From assembly GCF_026967925.1 (NCBI RefSeq), contig NZ_JAPVBI010000002.1, positions 1 through 64,000 on the forward strand: DNA of 64,000 nucleotides, in the 5' to 3' direction. This document shows, piece by piece, positions 50,522 through 59,366 of this stretch; the first letter of the stretch is position 1, and every line of letters begins with the position of its first letter. Made by a program: the position numbers and the translations under genes. Below the pieces are notes generated by a model that was not told where the DNA came from, made no database searches, and saw only the letters and a list, made by a program, of their open reading frames with translations. Source of the stretch: Modestobacter sp. VKM Ac-2985 (GTDB lineage: Bacteria > Actinomycetota > Actinomycetes > Mycobacteriales > Geodermatophilaceae).

Positions 50522-52005
50522 CACCGGCTCGCCATGCCCGCGCCCGTGGCGGGATGCCGGACGCCCTGCCCGGATCCGAGCCGGAAGGCCCAGGCGCAGG
50601 CCAGGACCCACACGGTGCCCAGCAGCAGCCCAGCGAGGACGTCGGTCGGGAAGTGGGCCGCGACGTAGATCCGCGTGATGCCGATCGCCGGTGCGAGCAG
50701 CACCGGCACGGCGAGCACGGCCCACCGCCAGCGGCTGACCCGGTAGCCGATCACCAGCGCGGCCAGGCCGCCGTAGAGGGCGACGGCCATCCCCGAGTGG
50801 CCCGACGGCCAGCTGGCGCCGGCCGGCAACCCCTCGGTCAGGTCGACGACGTCGGGCCGCACCCGGCCGACCGCCAGGCCGACGAGGAAGTAGATGACCA
50901 CCTCGCCGAGGATCGTGACCAGGACGAAGGCGACGGGGCGCCAGCTGCCCACCCAGGCCAGTGACAGGACCGCCAGGGTGAGCCCGACCGCGATGACCGC
51001 CCGGGTGCCGGACAACATCCCCACCGCGTCGGCCACCGTGGTGAGCGTCTCGGTGCGCTGGTCGACGAACCAGACGGTGATGCTCTGGTCGAGCCGGCCG
51101 AGAGCGGTGTCCCGCAGCACGCGGGTGACCAGCAGCCCGAGCCCTACTAGCACGGCGTACAACGCCGCCGCCGCACCGACCAGCTGCAGGACCGTCGTCC
51201 GTCCGGCGGGGAGCACCGCCTGGTGGGTGGGGGCCGGACGGGGCATCTCCGCGGGGTCGACCTCCAGCGGGTCCAGCGGCTCGTCGGTGTACTCGTGCCG
51301 GTCGTGCTGCCAGCCGCGGAAGGCCGCCGTCATGATCGCCAGCCAGGCCGCTCCGAGTGCCCAGCCGGCCAGCACGTCGGACACGAAGTGCACGCCGAGG
51401 GCCAGCCGGGTGAAACCGATCGCGAACACCAAGAGCGCGAACAGCGCGATCAGCCATGGGCGCACCCGGCGGCTGACCACCGGCAGCAGCACCAGCAGCA
51501 GCACCCCCCAGGTCACCACGGCGGTCATCGCGTGACCGCTGGGGAAGCTCTGGTTGGCGGGGGTGTCGACCACCGGGTTCAGCACCACGGGGCGGGCCCG
51601 GTCGGCCACGTACTTGGTGAGCAGGATGAGGACGGGCAGGCCCATCCCGGTGACTGCGACGTAGGCGGCCATCCGCCGGTGCCGGCGGATGAGCAGGAAG
51701 AGCGTCGCGAGCACCGTCACCAGCACCGAGGCGCCGGTGCCCCCGAGGTCGGTCACGCCGCGCAGGATGCTCACCGTCACCGACGAGCCGCTGACCGCCT
51801 CGTTGAGGTCCGCCGCCACGTCCCCGTCGAGGGATGCCAGCGGCGACCAGCTCTGCTGCACCAGCAGCCACAGCGCCAGGAAGGGCACGGCGCCGACGAG
51901 CAGGGCCACCAGCCCCAGGACCGCACGGCCGCTGAACCGGCCGGCTGCCCGCGACTGTTCCTGGTCGGGCGGTGACTGGGTCGAGGTGGGGAGGGGCCGA
52001 CTCAT
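50521..52005 (-). CDS. Tandem PAP2 phosphatase membrane protein
   Basis: A 494-residue membrane protein made of two PAP2 (phosphatidic acid phosphatase/haloperoxidase) domains. The first has KYVADRARP, FPSGHAMT and TRLALGVHFVSDVLAG, the complete active-site set. The second has GLAVGRVRP, WPSGHSGMA and TRIYVAAHFPTDVLAG; here the first-motif Lys is replaced by Gly. A hydrophilic linker of about 50 residues separates them. Typical PAP2 proteins are 200-250 residues, so this is a fusion or duplication. Probable substrate: a lipid or undecaprenyl phosphate. It is coupled to the metallophosphoesterase gene. Confidence 0.9.
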   Translation of the reverse strand: MSRPLPTSTQSPPDQEQSRAAGRFSGRAVLGLVALLVGAVPFLALWLLVQQSWSPLASLDGDVAADLNEAVSGSSVTVSILRGVTDLGGTGASVLVTVLATLFLLIRRHRRMAAYVAVTGMGLPVLILLTKYVADRARPVVLNPVVDTPANQSFPSGHAMTAVVTWGVLLLVLLPVVSRRVRPWLIALFALLVFAIGFTRLALGVHFVSDVLAGWALGAAWLAIMTAAFRGWQHDRHEYTDEPLDPLEVDPAEMPRPAPTHQAVLPAGRTTVLQLVGAAAALYAVLVGLGLLVTRVLRDTALGRLDQSITVWFVDQRTETLTTVADAVGMLSGTRAVIAVGLTLAVLSLAWVGSWRPVAFVLVTILGEVVIYFLVGLAVGRVRPDVVDLTEGLPAGASWPSGHSGMAVALYGGLAALVIGYRVSRWRWAVLAVPVLLAPAIGITRIYVAAHFPTDVLAGLLLGTVWVLACAWAFRLGSGQGVRHPATGAGMASR

Positions 52006-52139
52006 GGGACTCCCGCTACCCAGCTCGGCCCGGAACACCGGTCATCGTTGCGACACCGTGACCTGCGGCGCATGCCTACCCCCCGGGGCGCCGGGTACGG
52101 GCCGTCCGATCCCTGCTCGCCGAGAGAACGGACTGGCTC

Positions 52140-52793
52140 ATGACCTCCCACCTTCCTCGCCACCGGCGGTGGCCGGGCGTCGCGCTCGCCGTCGCCGCAC
52201 CGCTGCTCCTCGTCACCGGCTGCGGCGACACGGAGGACTCCCCGAGCCTGCAGGACGACGAAGGTGAGGTCGTCGACGACGAGGGTGCCGAGATCGTCGG
52301 CGGACCGGACTCCCCCGTGGTCAGCATCAACGAGGACGTCGAGCTCGTCGGCATCGAGCTCGCCTACCCGGTCGACGGTCTCTACGAGGTCGGCGAGGAG
52401 GTGCCCCTCTACGCCGCCCTGACGAACACCGGCACCGAGCCGGTCACCCTGGTGGACGTCACCGGCCCCGACTTCGAGGAAGCGGTCAGCACCGGCGGGA
52501 GCGCCGAGGACAGCGACGCCCTCGAGATCGTCGTCGCCCAGAACGACAACACCTACATCGGCGCCGAGGGCTCCCCCTCGATCGTCCTGGTCGGCCTGCA
52601 GACCGAACTGCGCTCGTCCCAGTCGATCCCGGTCACCTTCGTGTTCGAGGAGGCCGGCGAGATCACCGTCGAGGTGCCGGTGTCCGCGGACGACAGCGAG
52701 CCGTTCGAGGGGTTCAGCTTCCCCGACCCGGACGAGGACCCGACCGACGACACCGGGTTCCCCGACCCGGTCGAGGAGACCACCGACGAGTGA
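52140..52793 (+). CDS. Secreted lipoprotein (LpqE-like)
   Basis: A 217-residue lipoprotein; lipobox LLLVTGCG places the acylated Cys at about residue 28. The mature part has an acidic linker and a beta-sandwich domain with VPLYAALTNTGTEPVTLVDV and IPVTFVFEEAGEITVEVPV. This pattern resembles the mycobacterial LpqE / PCuAC-like fold, without the Met/His copper motif. The C terminus is acidic and Thr/Pro-rich. Function unknown. Confidence 0.75.
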   Translation: MTSHLPRHRRWPGVALAVAAPLLLVTGCGDTEDSPSLQDDEGEVVDDEGAEIVGGPDSPVVSINEDVELVGIELAYPVDGLYEVGEEVPLYAALTNTGTEPVTLVDVTGPDFEEAVSTGGSAEDSDALEIVVAQNDNTYIGAEGSPSIVLVGLQTELRSSQSIPVTFVFEEAGEITVEVPVSADDSEPFEGFSFPDPDEDPTDDTGFPDPVEETTDE

Positions 52794-52901
52794 CCGGCCG
52801 GATTGCGATCCGGTCACGTTCCACCGACTGATGCGCCGCACGGCCTTCCCCGGGCACCCCAGTGAGCGCACATCCGTCACCGACCTGGAGGACACCTACC
52901 G

Positions 52902-53513
52902 ATGACCGACCCACGCACGAGCGGCGCCACCGTCGCCGCCGCGAAGAAGCGGCCCATCTGGCCATGGCTCCTGCTGGCCGCCCTGATCGCTGCGCTCGTC
53001 ATCTGGTGGCTGATCGCCGAGTTCGCCGGTGACGACGACGACCTGGACGTCGGCGCCGACACGGGCGCCGTGGTCGAGGAGACGACCACCGAGACCGAGA
53101 CGGAGGTGACCGGGACCGAGACCGAGACGCCGGCGGCAGCGTCCGAGATCGGGCTGGGTGCCGTGCTCATCGGCGACCTCGACGTCCTGTCCCCGGACGT
53201 CGACCTGAGCGCCAGCGTGGGGGAGCCCGTCCAGGCGAACACCGTCGAGGTGCAGGCGGTCGTCGCCGACGAGGCGTTCTTCGTCGGCCCGGAGGCCGGC
53301 CAGACGATCATGGTCCGGCTGGAGCCCTTCAGCGGCACGGAGGGCACGGAGTCCCCGTTCGAGGTCGCCGAGGGCGACACGGTGAGCTTCGGCGGGACCC
53401 TCGAGCAGATCGACGAGGAGTTCCTCTCCAGCCTGCAGCTCTACACGCCTGCTGACGAGCTGGAGACCGGCGACTACTACGTCCAGGCGTCGGAGATCAC
53501 CCTCGTGGAGTGA
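52902..53513 (+). CDS. Membrane-anchored protein with C-terminal beta domain
   Basis: A 203-residue protein with one N-terminal membrane segment (residues about 18-42, WPWLLLAALIAALVIWWLIA), an acidic and Thr/Glu-rich linker, and an extracytoplasmic domain. The domain pattern VGPEAGQTIMVRLEPF then VAEGDTVSFGGTLE resembles the C-terminal domain of the 22609 lipoprotein. No catalytic motif is seen. It is 108 nt after the LpqE-like gene, followed by a strong terminator. Start ATG 52902 follows CTGGAGGA. Confidence 0.75.
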   Translation: MTDPRTSGATVAAAKKRPIWPWLLLAALIAALVIWWLIAEFAGDDDDLDVGADTGAVVEETTTETETEVTGTETETPAAASEIGLGAVLIGDLDVLSPDVDLSASVGEPVQANTVEVQAVVADEAFFVGPEAGQTIMVRLEPFSGTEGTESPFEVAEGDTVSFGGTLEQIDEEFLSSLQLYTPADELETGDYYVQASEITLVE

Positions 53514-53528
53514 TCCCACGCTGGACCC

Positions 53529-53577
53529 ACGACGGCGTCCCCGGCCCGCAGCTGCTGCGGTCCGGGGACGCCGTCGT
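53529..53577 (+). terminator. Strong hairpin terminator
   Basis: A perfect 16-bp stem (53529-53544 with 53562-53577) whose 17-nt loop contains a further 6-bp inverted repeat (CCGCAG, CTGCGG), located 16 nt after the stop of the 52902 gene. Confidence 0.75.
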
Positions 53578-53627
53578 CTGTCGGACGCCCTCTGACCATC
53601 GCACCGCTCCCACGGAAGGCCACCGTC

Positions 53628-54691
53628 GTGCCTGACGCCCTGAACTCCCCCGGCCGCCGCCGCCCTGGACGCCGCACACGTCGCCGGATGAGCGCACGCG
53701 ACCACGGGGTGGCCGCCGCCGCGCTGGCCTCGGCCGGCCTGGTCGCCGCGGTCGTAGCCCGCCGGGCAGAGGCCCGCCGGCTGGCCCGCCGGACGACGGG
53801 GTCGTCACCGTCCGTCCGGACCGACGACGGGATCCGGCTGCACGTGGAGGTCGCCGAGGAGGTCCCCGCGCCGACGGTCGTCCTCGTGCACGGCATCGGC
53901 GCAGACGCCACGATGTTCGACCCGCAGTGGACGGCGCTGCGTGGCCGGGCACGCGTGGTCCGCTACGACCAGCGTGGGCACGGGGCCAGCGGCTGGGCGG
54001 GCGGGCGGGCCGCGACGGTGGCCCGACTGGGCCGCGACCTCGGCCAGGTGGTCGACCAGCTGGACGGCGACGGGCCGGTCGTGGTGGTCGGGCACTCGAT
54101 GGGCGGCATGGCCGTGCTCGCGCTGGCCGCCCAGCGGCCGGAGCTGTTCGGCTCCCGGATCCGCGGTGCCGCGCTCCTGAGCACCCGAGCCGCGCCGCTC
54201 ACCGGCGCAGAACGGGCCGACAACCGGGTCACCGCCCGGGCCTGGACCGGACTGTCCGCCGGCGCTGCGTGGTCGCTGTGGCTGGCGGCTCCGCTGGCCG
54301 GCACGCTCCGACCGTTCCGCACCCGGCCCGGGCGCCGGGTGCTGCGCCGGCAGCTCTTCGCCGGGGACCCGCCCGCGGGCGCGGCGCAGGCGACGTACCG
54401 GATGTGGGCGCAGACCCCGGTGGGTGTCCTGTCTGCCTACCTGCGGAGCCTGGCGACCTACGACCAGCGATCGCGGTCCTGCGCGCCGTGCCGGTCCTCG
54501 TCCTGGCCGGGACGCACGACCGCACCATCCCCGCCCACTCCGCGCGTCGGATGTCGGCGCAGATCGGCGAGCAGGCCGAGCTGGTCATGGTGGACGGCGC
54601 CGGGCACATGGTGAACACCACCCACCCCGACGCCGTGGACGCGGCCCTGGACGACCTGCTGGACCGGTCCCAGGCCGCAACCGGCGGCTGA
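53628..54691 (+). pseudogene. Alpha/beta hydrolase with a frameshift
   Basis: An alpha/beta-hydrolase coding region split over two frames. The first frame (start GTG 53628) carries a twin-Arg-rich N terminus, the oxyanion HGIGADATMF, and the nucleophile Ser in VVGHSMGGMAV. Between about 54459 and 54475 the similarity moves to another frame, which continues with VPVLVLAGTHDRTIP (acid Asp) and VMVDGAGHMVNTTHP (catalytic His) up to the stop at 54689-54691. The change needs one inserted base to restore the frame, so one base seems to be missing. The first frame alone would end at 54614 without acid or His. It may be a real mutation, a sequencing error, or (less likely) recoding. Confidence 0.75.
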
Positions 54692-54705
54692 CCCCCGGCC
54701 GCCGG
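54681..54705. terminator. Hairpin between convergent genes
   Basis: An 8-bp GC stem (54681-54688 with 54698-54705) spans the stop codon of the hydrolase and abuts the stop of the molybdopterin enzyme gene on the other strand. Confidence 0.5.
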
Positions 54706-56277
54706 TCAGCCTTCGACGACGACCTCGATCACCGGGTAGCCGGTCGCACCGTCGGGCGCCACCGGCAGCTGCTCGTCGGTCTGCAGCTCCCCGAGCCCGT
54801 CGGTGGCCCGGGCGGCGATCACGTGCACGCCAGGCGTCGCGTCCCAGGGCAGGTACCACTGCCGCCAGCAGTCGACGTCGAGCCGCTCCGCCAGCTCGGC
54901 CTGCTGCCACGGCCCGTCGTCGATGCGCACCTCCACGCCCTCGATCCCCCGGGTGGGCGCCCAGGCGACCCCGGCGATCGGCTGCCGGCCGGCGGGCACG
55001 GTGCCCCCGAGCCGGGGGACGTCGATCCGCGACGCCGTCTTGATCGGTCCCTCCTTGGCCCAGCCGCGCGGGATCCAGTAGCCGTCGACGTCCCAGTCGG
55101 TCAGCTCGATGGCGGACAGCCACTTGGTGGCCGAGACGTAGCCGTACAGCCCCGGGACGACCAGCCGGGCGGGGAAGCCGTGCTCGGTCGGCAGCGGCTC
55201 GCCGTTCATCCCGACCGCCACCATCGCCTCCTCCACGTCCAGCGCGGTGAGCGTGGGGAAGCCGGCGGTGAACCCGTCGACCGAGCGGCCGAGCAGCTGG
55301 GTGGCGCCCGCCTGCACGCCGGCGCGCTCGAGCAGCGCGCGCAGCGGCACGCCCTGCCACCGGGCGTTGCCGACCAGGTCCCCACCGACCTCGTTGGAGA
55401 CGCAGGTCAGCGTGATGTCCGCCTCGATCTGCGGCATCGCCATCAGCTCGTCGTAGGTGATGGTGAACGGCTCGTCCACCATGCCCCGGATCTCCAGCTG
55501 CCAGTCGGCCGGGTCGATGATGGGCACCCGGAGCGCGGTGTCGATCCGGTAGAACTCGTCGTTGGGGACGAACAGCGGCGTGAGACCAGGGACCTCCAGG
55601 TCGGCGCCCGGGGGTACCGGCCCGGCCGGCCGCACCGGCACCGGCAGCCGGATCGCCGCCCGCAGCTCGGTCAGCCGTTCCCGCCCACCCAGGAACCAGG
55701 CGCCCACACCGCCGGCCACCGCCACCGAGGCGGCGCCGGCGGCCAGCAGGAGGAAGCTGCGGCGGTCCGTCGTCGAGGAGCCGTCGGCCGGCGGCTCCTC
55801 GGCCGCCGCAGCCAGCAGGCGGTACAGGACGGCGACCCCGACCGCGGCGCCCAGCGCGCCGGTCAGCACGGTGGGCACGGGCGAGGCGTCCGGCGCGGCG
55901 AGGCCGGCAGCGACACCGAGCGCGGTGATCAGCACGAACGCCACCGCACCCAGCAGGAACCGGCGCCGCGCCAGCCGACCCGTCGCGGCGCCCAGCAGGG
56001 CGGCGACCAGCGCGATGCAGGCCAGCAGCACCGGCTTGTCGTTGGTGCCCAGCGCGGCGATCGCCGCGCGCTCCAACCAACCGGGCACGCTGTCGATGAC
56101 GGTGTCCCCCACCGAGATCACCAGCGACGGCACGGCGCCGACGGCGCTGGCGACCAGTTCGACCACGGCGATGCCCGTGGCCGCGGCCAGCAGCCCGGAC
56201 AGCGCCGCACGGTCGGCCGTCACCCGCTGCGCCGCGTGGTCGTCCCGCGATCGCTCGACCAGTCGTGGCTCGCCCAT
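54706..56277 (-). CDS. Membrane-anchored sulfite-oxidase-family molybdoenzyme
   Basis: A 523-residue protein. The N-terminal ~155 residues hold about five membrane helices. A twin-Arg-like segment DRRSFLLLAAGAASVAVAGG lies at residues 171-190, and the catalytic domain starts near 230. The molybdenum-ligand Cys is C292 in TLTCVSNEVGGD. The C-terminal dimerisation domain has the typical VAWAPTRGIEGVEVRIDDG. Related membrane-fused oxidoreductases occur across Actinobacteria; the substrate (sulfite, sulfoxide or other) is unknown. ATG 56277 is chosen because upstream residues are non-homologous. Confidence 0.9.
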   Translation of the reverse strand: MGEPRLVERSRDDHAAQRVTADRAALSGLLAAATGIAVVELVASAVGAVPSLVISVGDTVIDSVPGWLERAAIAALGTNDKPVLLACIALVAALLGAATGRLARRRFLLGAVAFVLITALGVAAGLAAPDASPVPTVLTGALGAAVGVAVLYRLLAAAAEEPPADGSSTTDRRSFLLLAAGAASVAVAGGVGAWFLGGRERLTELRAAIRLPVPVRPAGPVPPGADLEVPGLTPLFVPNDEFYRIDTALRVPIIDPADWQLEIRGMVDEPFTITYDELMAMPQIEADITLTCVSNEVGGDLVGNARWQGVPLRALLERAGVQAGATQLLGRSVDGFTAGFPTLTALDVEEAMVAVGMNGEPLPTEHGFPARLVVPGLYGYVSATKWLSAIELTDWDVDGYWIPRGWAKEGPIKTASRIDVPRLGGTVPAGRQPIAGVAWAPTRGIEGVEVRIDDGPWQQAELAERLDVDCWRQWYLPWDATPGVHVIAARATDGLGELQTDEQLPVAPDGATGYPVIEVVVEG

Positions 56278-56417
56278 GCACCCAGCTTCGCCCGGCGCGG
56301 TCGGTGCCACACGCGGAGCCGGGGAACCGACGCCGGATCGTCACGCACAGGTGAACCGGATCGACGGACACGGCGGGAGGACTCGACCGATCGGCCTCCG
56401 TGCTCCACGATCAGCCG

Positions 56418-57254
56418 ATGACAGAGTCGTCATCCGCCGTCCTGGCCGGCTGGGCCCCCGAGCCCTTCACCAACGCCGGCATCACCCACACCCTGTACAC
56501 GCGCGGCTCCGGGCCGGGCGTGGTGCTGCTGCCCGAGGTACCGGGCCTGACGCCGGAGGTGCTGGGCCTCGCCGACCACCTGGTCGGCGCCGGCTTCACC
56601 GTCACCGTCGTGGAGCTGTTCGGTGACCCGGGCCGGCCGATGAGCCCCGGGTACGCGGCACGCAGCTTCGCCGGGGCCTGCATCAGCCGGGAGTTCCGCG
56701 CCTTCGCCAAGCGGGCCGACCGGCCGGTGGCCGAGTACGTCCGCGCCGTGGCCCGTCGGGTGCACGACCGGGTGGGCGGGCCGGGCGTCGGGGTCATCGG
56801 CATGTGCTTCAGCGGGGGCTTCGCGCTGGCCTCCGCCGCCGAGCCGGCCGTGCTCGCGCCCGTCGCCAGCCAACCGTCGACGCCGCTGCCCCTCACCCCG
56901 GGGCGCCGCCGCGACGTGGGCATGTCCGACCGGGAACGCGAGGCCGTCCAGCGACGGGTCACGAGCGAGGGCCTGTGCCTGATGGGCCTGCGGTTCAGCG
57001 AGGACGCCGCCTCCCCCAGCGACCGCTTCCGGGCCCTGCGCGCGGCGTTCGGCGACAGCTGGCTGCCGGTGTCGCTGAACAACCGGCCGGGCAACGACGC
57101 CGGCATCGGCCAGCGCGAGCACCAGGTGCTGACCAGCCGGGACGTCGAGACCCCTGGCCACCCGACCCACGAGGCACGCGAGCAGGTGGTGGCCTTCCTG
57201 CGGGACCGGCTGGCCACCCAGCCGGCTGACCGGGTCGGCGCCGGGACGAACTGA
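56418..57254 (+). CDS. Dienelactone hydrolase family protein
   Basis: A 278-residue alpha/beta hydrolase of the dienelactone hydrolase type. The nucleophile is Cys130 in VIGMCFSGGFAL, as in true dienelactone hydrolases; E40 (LLPEVPG) is the conserved helper Glu, and the catalytic His is probably in PGHPTHEARE. Dienelactone hydrolases act in chlorocatechol breakdown, but relatives hydrolyse many lactones and esters, and no aromatic pathway is nearby. Start ATG 56418. Confidence 0.88.
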   Translation: MTESSSAVLAGWAPEPFTNAGITHTLYTRGSGPGVVLLPEVPGLTPEVLGLADHLVGAGFTVTVVELFGDPGRPMSPGYAARSFAGACISREFRAFAKRADRPVAEYVRAVARRVHDRVGGPGVGVIGMCFSGGFALASAAEPAVLAPVASQPSTPLPLTPGRRRDVGMSDREREAVQRRVTSEGLCLMGLRFSEDAASPSDRFRALRAAFGDSWLPVSLNNRPGNDAGIGQREHQVLTSRDVETPGHPTHEAREQVVAFLRDRLATQPADRVGAGTN

Positions 57255-57272
57255 CGACAGGCCCGGCCGGTC

Positions 57273-57647
57273 CTACTCCGGGAGGTGGAGGCAGAACGGG
57301 TGGCCGGCCGGGTCCAGCAGCACCCGCACGTCGGCCTGCGGCTGGAACTCCGCGACGGTCGCACCCAGGGAACAGGCGAACTGCACCGCGGCGTCCAGGT
57401 CGTCGACGGCGATGTCCAGGTGCGCCTGCATCCGCGGGTCCCCGGGGCCGGCCGGCCAGACCGGGGGCACGTGGTCGGCCTCCAGCTGGAACGACAGACC
57501 CGGACCGCCCGGGCGCAGCGTGGCCCACTCGGGGTCGTCGGCGGCGATCGGCCAGCCGAGCAGCGTCGCGTAGAAGCGCGCCAGCCCGCGCGGGTCCGGG
57601 GTGTCGAGCACGGTGGCGGTCAACGTCATCCGCGGTCGGTCGGGCAC
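57273..57647 (-). CDS. VOC-superfamily (glyoxalase-like) protein
   Basis: A 124-residue vicinal-oxygen-chelate protein with two beta-alpha-beta-beta-beta units: the first from TATVLDTPDPRGLARFYATLLGW, the second from QAHLDIAVDDLDAAVQFACSLGA to the C-terminal DPAGHPFCLHLPE. Metal-type residues are present only in part (His in the second unit and the final Glu). Substrate unknown; proteins of this size are often annotated as glyoxalase/bleomycin-resistance-like. Confidence 0.85.
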   Translation of the reverse strand: MPDRPRMTLTATVLDTPDPRGLARFYATLLGWPIAADDPEWATLRPGGPGLSFQLEADHVPPVWPAGPGDPRMQAHLDIAVDDLDAAVQFACSLGATVAEFQPQADVRVLLDPAGHPFCLHLPE

Positions 57648-57709
57648 GGCAGCCTCCTCGGGGTCGATCGGTCCAGCTCACCAGGGCGGCGGCCCGCCAT
57701 CACGAGCAC

Positions 57710-57739
57710 GAGGCCCCCTCCCGTTCGGGAGGGGGCCTC
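57710..57739. terminator. Strong terminator hairpin
   Basis: A perfect 13-bp stem (57710-57722 with 57727-57739) with a GTTC tetraloop, directly after the beta-helix gene (minus) stop. Confidence 0.8.
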
Positions 57740-57753
57740 GCACGGTGCGCTCG

Positions 57754-59031
57754 TCAGCGGGCGCAGATGCCCGCCGGGTCGCTCACCCGGCAGTTGTTGC
57801 CCCGGAAGGTGATCCCCGGGCCCGCCTCCTGCAGCAGCGTGTTCGGGATCGGCCGGGTCACCCAGATGTCGACCGGCTGGTTGTCCAGGATCCGGTTCGA
57901 CGTGACCTCGATGTTCTCCACGAGCCCCGGCCCCTCGACGCCCGGCGGCAGGGTGCCCGGCGGCGGGGCGAAGCTGACCAGCGTCAGCCCACCGGCCGGG
58001 TAGTTGACCGGCTCCGCACCGGCCGGGACGACCGGACGGTTGCCCTTGATCAGGTTGCCGACGACCCGCACCGAGTCCGCGTTGGTGATCGACATCCCGA
58101 CCCCGGAGACCAGCTGCTCGCCGCCGCGCCCGGCGATGCAGTACCGGTTGTTGGCGATCGAGGCGTTGCCCTTGATCGTGAAGTCACCGCCCTGGACCTG
58201 CCGGGTGTTGTCCGGGACCTCGGTGACCGCGTCGTCGAAGAAGAGCACGCCGACGCAGTTGCCGGTCACCTTGTTGGCGACGATGGAGCCGCCGCGCGAC
58301 TCGCGGACGAAGATGCCGAGGTTGAAGCCCTCGACGTAGTTGGCGGTGACCCGGGCGTTCGCACCGTCGGAGTCGCCGATCCCGATCCCGGCGGTGCCGG
58401 AGAACCAGGGAGCGCCCCGGTCGACGCCCTTCTCGACGTTGCCGGCGATCGTGATGTCGGTGGACGCCGAGGCGAGCACGCCGTACCGCTCGTGGCCGAT
58501 GCCGGAGGTGGCCTTGACGGTGAAGCCGTGGGCCTGCCAGCCGAGGATCCCGCTGGCCGGGTGGTTGCGGGTGCCCAGCTTGGCGACACTGACCGGGCTG
58601 TCCGGGTTGAGGAAGAAGATCCCGGAGACGTCGTCGGCGAGGGTGCCGGGGTCGCCCTCGGCGTCCGTGGCCTCGTGCGCCTCCCAGCAGGCGTTGGGCG
58701 CGACCTCCGGCAGCGGTGCGCCCTGGCCCCACTCCGGCCAGGTGATCAGCGTGGTGTTGGGGCCGGCCCCGACGATCGTGAGGCCCTTGCCCTCGACGCA
58801 GACGGCCTCCTGGTAGGTGCCGGCCGCGATCTTGATGGTGTCCCCGGAGGACGCCCGGTCGACCGCCGCCTGGATCGACTCGCCAGGCCGCACCACGAGG
58901 GTGCTGGGGCCGCCCGCGGCGGCGGTTCCCACGGGCAGGGCTCCGATGGTCAGTGCCGCCGCCAGGACGATCGTCCGGCCGCGGGTCTGCCAGCTGGTCC
59001 GGTCTGCCCTGGCTGTGCTGGTGCTTCTCAT
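57754..59031 (-). CDS. Secreted right-handed beta-helix protein
   Basis: A 425-residue exported protein. A signal peptide covers about residues 1-40 (ALTIGALPVGTAAAG). The mature part begins with STLVVRPGESIQAAVDRASS, the typical start of a pectin-lyase-like/NosD beta-helix, followed by repeated strands with Asn turns (ITIAGNVEKG, SIVANKVTGNCVGVLFF, VRVVGNLIKGNRP, IEVTSNRILDNQP). Four Cys may form disulfides. No catalytic set identifies a lyase. The ATG at 59031 follows AGGAGGGCGAGA. It could bind or cleave an extracellular polysaccharide. Confidence 0.85.
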   Translation of the reverse strand: MRSTSTARADRTSWQTRGRTIVLAAALTIGALPVGTAAAGGPSTLVVRPGESIQAAVDRASSGDTIKIAAGTYQEAVCVEGKGLTIVGAGPNTTLITWPEWGQGAPLPEVAPNACWEAHEATDAEGDPGTLADDVSGIFFLNPDSPVSVAKLGTRNHPASGILGWQAHGFTVKATSGIGHERYGVLASASTDITIAGNVEKGVDRGAPWFSGTAGIGIGDSDGANARVTANYVEGFNLGIFVRESRGGSIVANKVTGNCVGVLFFDDAVTEVPDNTRQVQGGDFTIKGNASIANNRYCIAGRGGEQLVSGVGMSITNADSVRVVGNLIKGNRPVVPAGAEPVNYPAGGLTLVSFAPPPGTLPPGVEGPGLVENIEVTSNRILDNQPVDIWVTRPIPNTLLQEAGPGITFRGNNCRVSDPAGICAR

Positions 59032-59366
59032 TCTCGCCCTCCTGGAAGGAACCGCACTGGTGAGCCGCGCCGGTGCGGCGCCCACTCCGACGTCCCGGTC
59101 CCGCATCGGTCCCGAGGCGAGGACAACCATCGATGACGCACCGCACCGCGCCCAGACGCCGCGGGTCGACAACTCCCACCCACCCGAGGTGGCACATCCC
59201 GACCGGCGGCGGAGTCGACCCCCGACCGAGGTCGTGTCCCGGACGCGTCCCGGGTCGTAGGCCTTGGTTGTGGCGCGCACCCCAGGTCTGCCGCCCGCCG
59301 AGGGATTTGCGGATCGACCCCGGGTCGCCGTCGACAGCGGGCAGGCGCTGGGAGCACAGTCCCGCC
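59032..59366. other. Intergenic region between divergent genes
   Basis: 335 nt separating the beta-helix gene (minus) from the ABC ATPase gene (plus). It must contain both promoters, but I could not identify a clear -35/-10 pair, repeat or operator. Both strands are open over long stretches, which reflects high GC rather than a gene. Confidence 0.5.

Noticed and set aside
54440-54490. Programmed -1 frameshifting in the alpha/beta hydrolase
   Set aside because: No slippery heptamer or nearby stimulatory pseudoknot is evident; a mutation or sequencing error is simpler.
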